In this document: one piece after another, positions 30,396 through 30,496 of the stretch
How positions within the stretch are numbered: the stretch's first letter is position 1
How the letters are laid out: every line of letters begins with the position of its first letter
IMG/VR virus record: IMGVR_UViG_3300044620_000152
Span: 1-30,496 of that record
Strand: one strand, 5' to 3'
DNA length: 30,496 nucleotides
Origin: a virus
Made by a program: the position numbers and the translations under genes
The notes under the pieces: model-generated
Told to the model about the DNA's origin: nothing
Database searches by the model: none
Seen by the model: only the letters and a program-made list of their open reading frames with translations

Positions 30396-30496
30396 AATAT
30401 CTCCCATTTAAAATCAAATGTTTCTCCCATTGTATCTCCTACATCATTGTTATGTAGTATTAACATGGTACTTTCTTTATCATTCAGAAGTGACTT
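30392..30496 (-). CDS. C-terminal end of an upstream gene (partial)
   Basis: The minus-strand frame is open from the window edge for 34 codons and reads ..SLLNDKESTMLILHNNDVGDTMG..FDFKWEIL, ending with TGA at 30392-30394. The stop overlaps the next ATG (ATGA), the junction type seen elsewhere in this operon. Too little remains to name it. Confidence 0.5.
   Translation of the reverse strand, partial: KSLLNDKESTMLILHNNDVGDTMGETFDFKWEIL

Noticed and set aside
1-30496. tRNA genes, CRISPR arrays and integrase genes
   Set aside because: I saw no cloverleaf-like run with a T-arm, no spaced direct repeats of CRISPR type, and no tyrosine or serine recombinase or transposase motif. Short tRNAs could be missed by eye.

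Overview
The window is part of a tailed-phage genome that looks like a crAss-like phage (order Crassvirales) infecting a member of the Bacteroidota. Four things point there. The gene order is the crAss-like virion block: scaffold-like end, HK97-fold major capsid protein, small head protein, two ring/adaptor proteins, very long muzzle protein, cargo proteins. The muzzle protein carries a BACON-like domain. Several genes are preceded by the Bacteroidota promoter element TAnnTTTG. The sequence is AT-rich, start sites have A-rich leaders rather than Shine-Dalgarno motifs, and the standard genetic code fits, with TAG used as a real stop. Family names are assigned from recalled sequence patterns; no database search was possible.

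Layout. Positions 1-20251 hold rightward (+) virion genes: a partial scaffold-like CDS, major capsid protein, conserved virion protein, a small monocistronic head protein with its own promoter and terminator, two ring/adaptor proteins, a 1342-aa muzzle protein, a 431-aa protein that appears to carry the C-terminal part of the muzzle, a small GNAT-like protein, two cargo-like proteins and a 2596-aa polyvalent protein with a DdrB/ParB-like domain. A terminator hairpin at 20307-20346 closes this block. Positions 20400-30496 hold leftward (-) genes for DNA metabolism: metallophosphoesterase, a group of small unknown proteins, HTH protein, VRR-NUC nuclease, zinc-ribbon protein, ABC ATPase-GNAT fusion, SNF2-like helicase, primase-helicase, DnaA domain IV-like protein and conserved phage proteins. 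Most are packed with 4-50 nt overlaps and probably form long operons. The terminase and portal genes, and a recognisable RNA polymerase, are not in the window.

Working together: the + genes build the capsid, collar and injected cargo. The - genes would initiate and drive replication (DnaA-like, primase-helicase, SF2 helicase, nuclease, phosphoesterase). The convergent arrangement separates the virion program from the replication program.

The most unusual locus is 23538-25113. An ABC-GNAT fusion gene is bounded by imperfect inverted ends (GTTATATGAARTGCC plus an A-rich tract) and by a long imperfect hairpin that resembles an integron attC site. Next to it are two 20-bp dyads spaced 41 bp apart. 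It reads like a captured gene cassette with its own control region. Other points of interest are the split muzzle protein built from duplicated small modules, a free-standing DnaA DNA-binding domain, and promoters placed almost directly on start codons.
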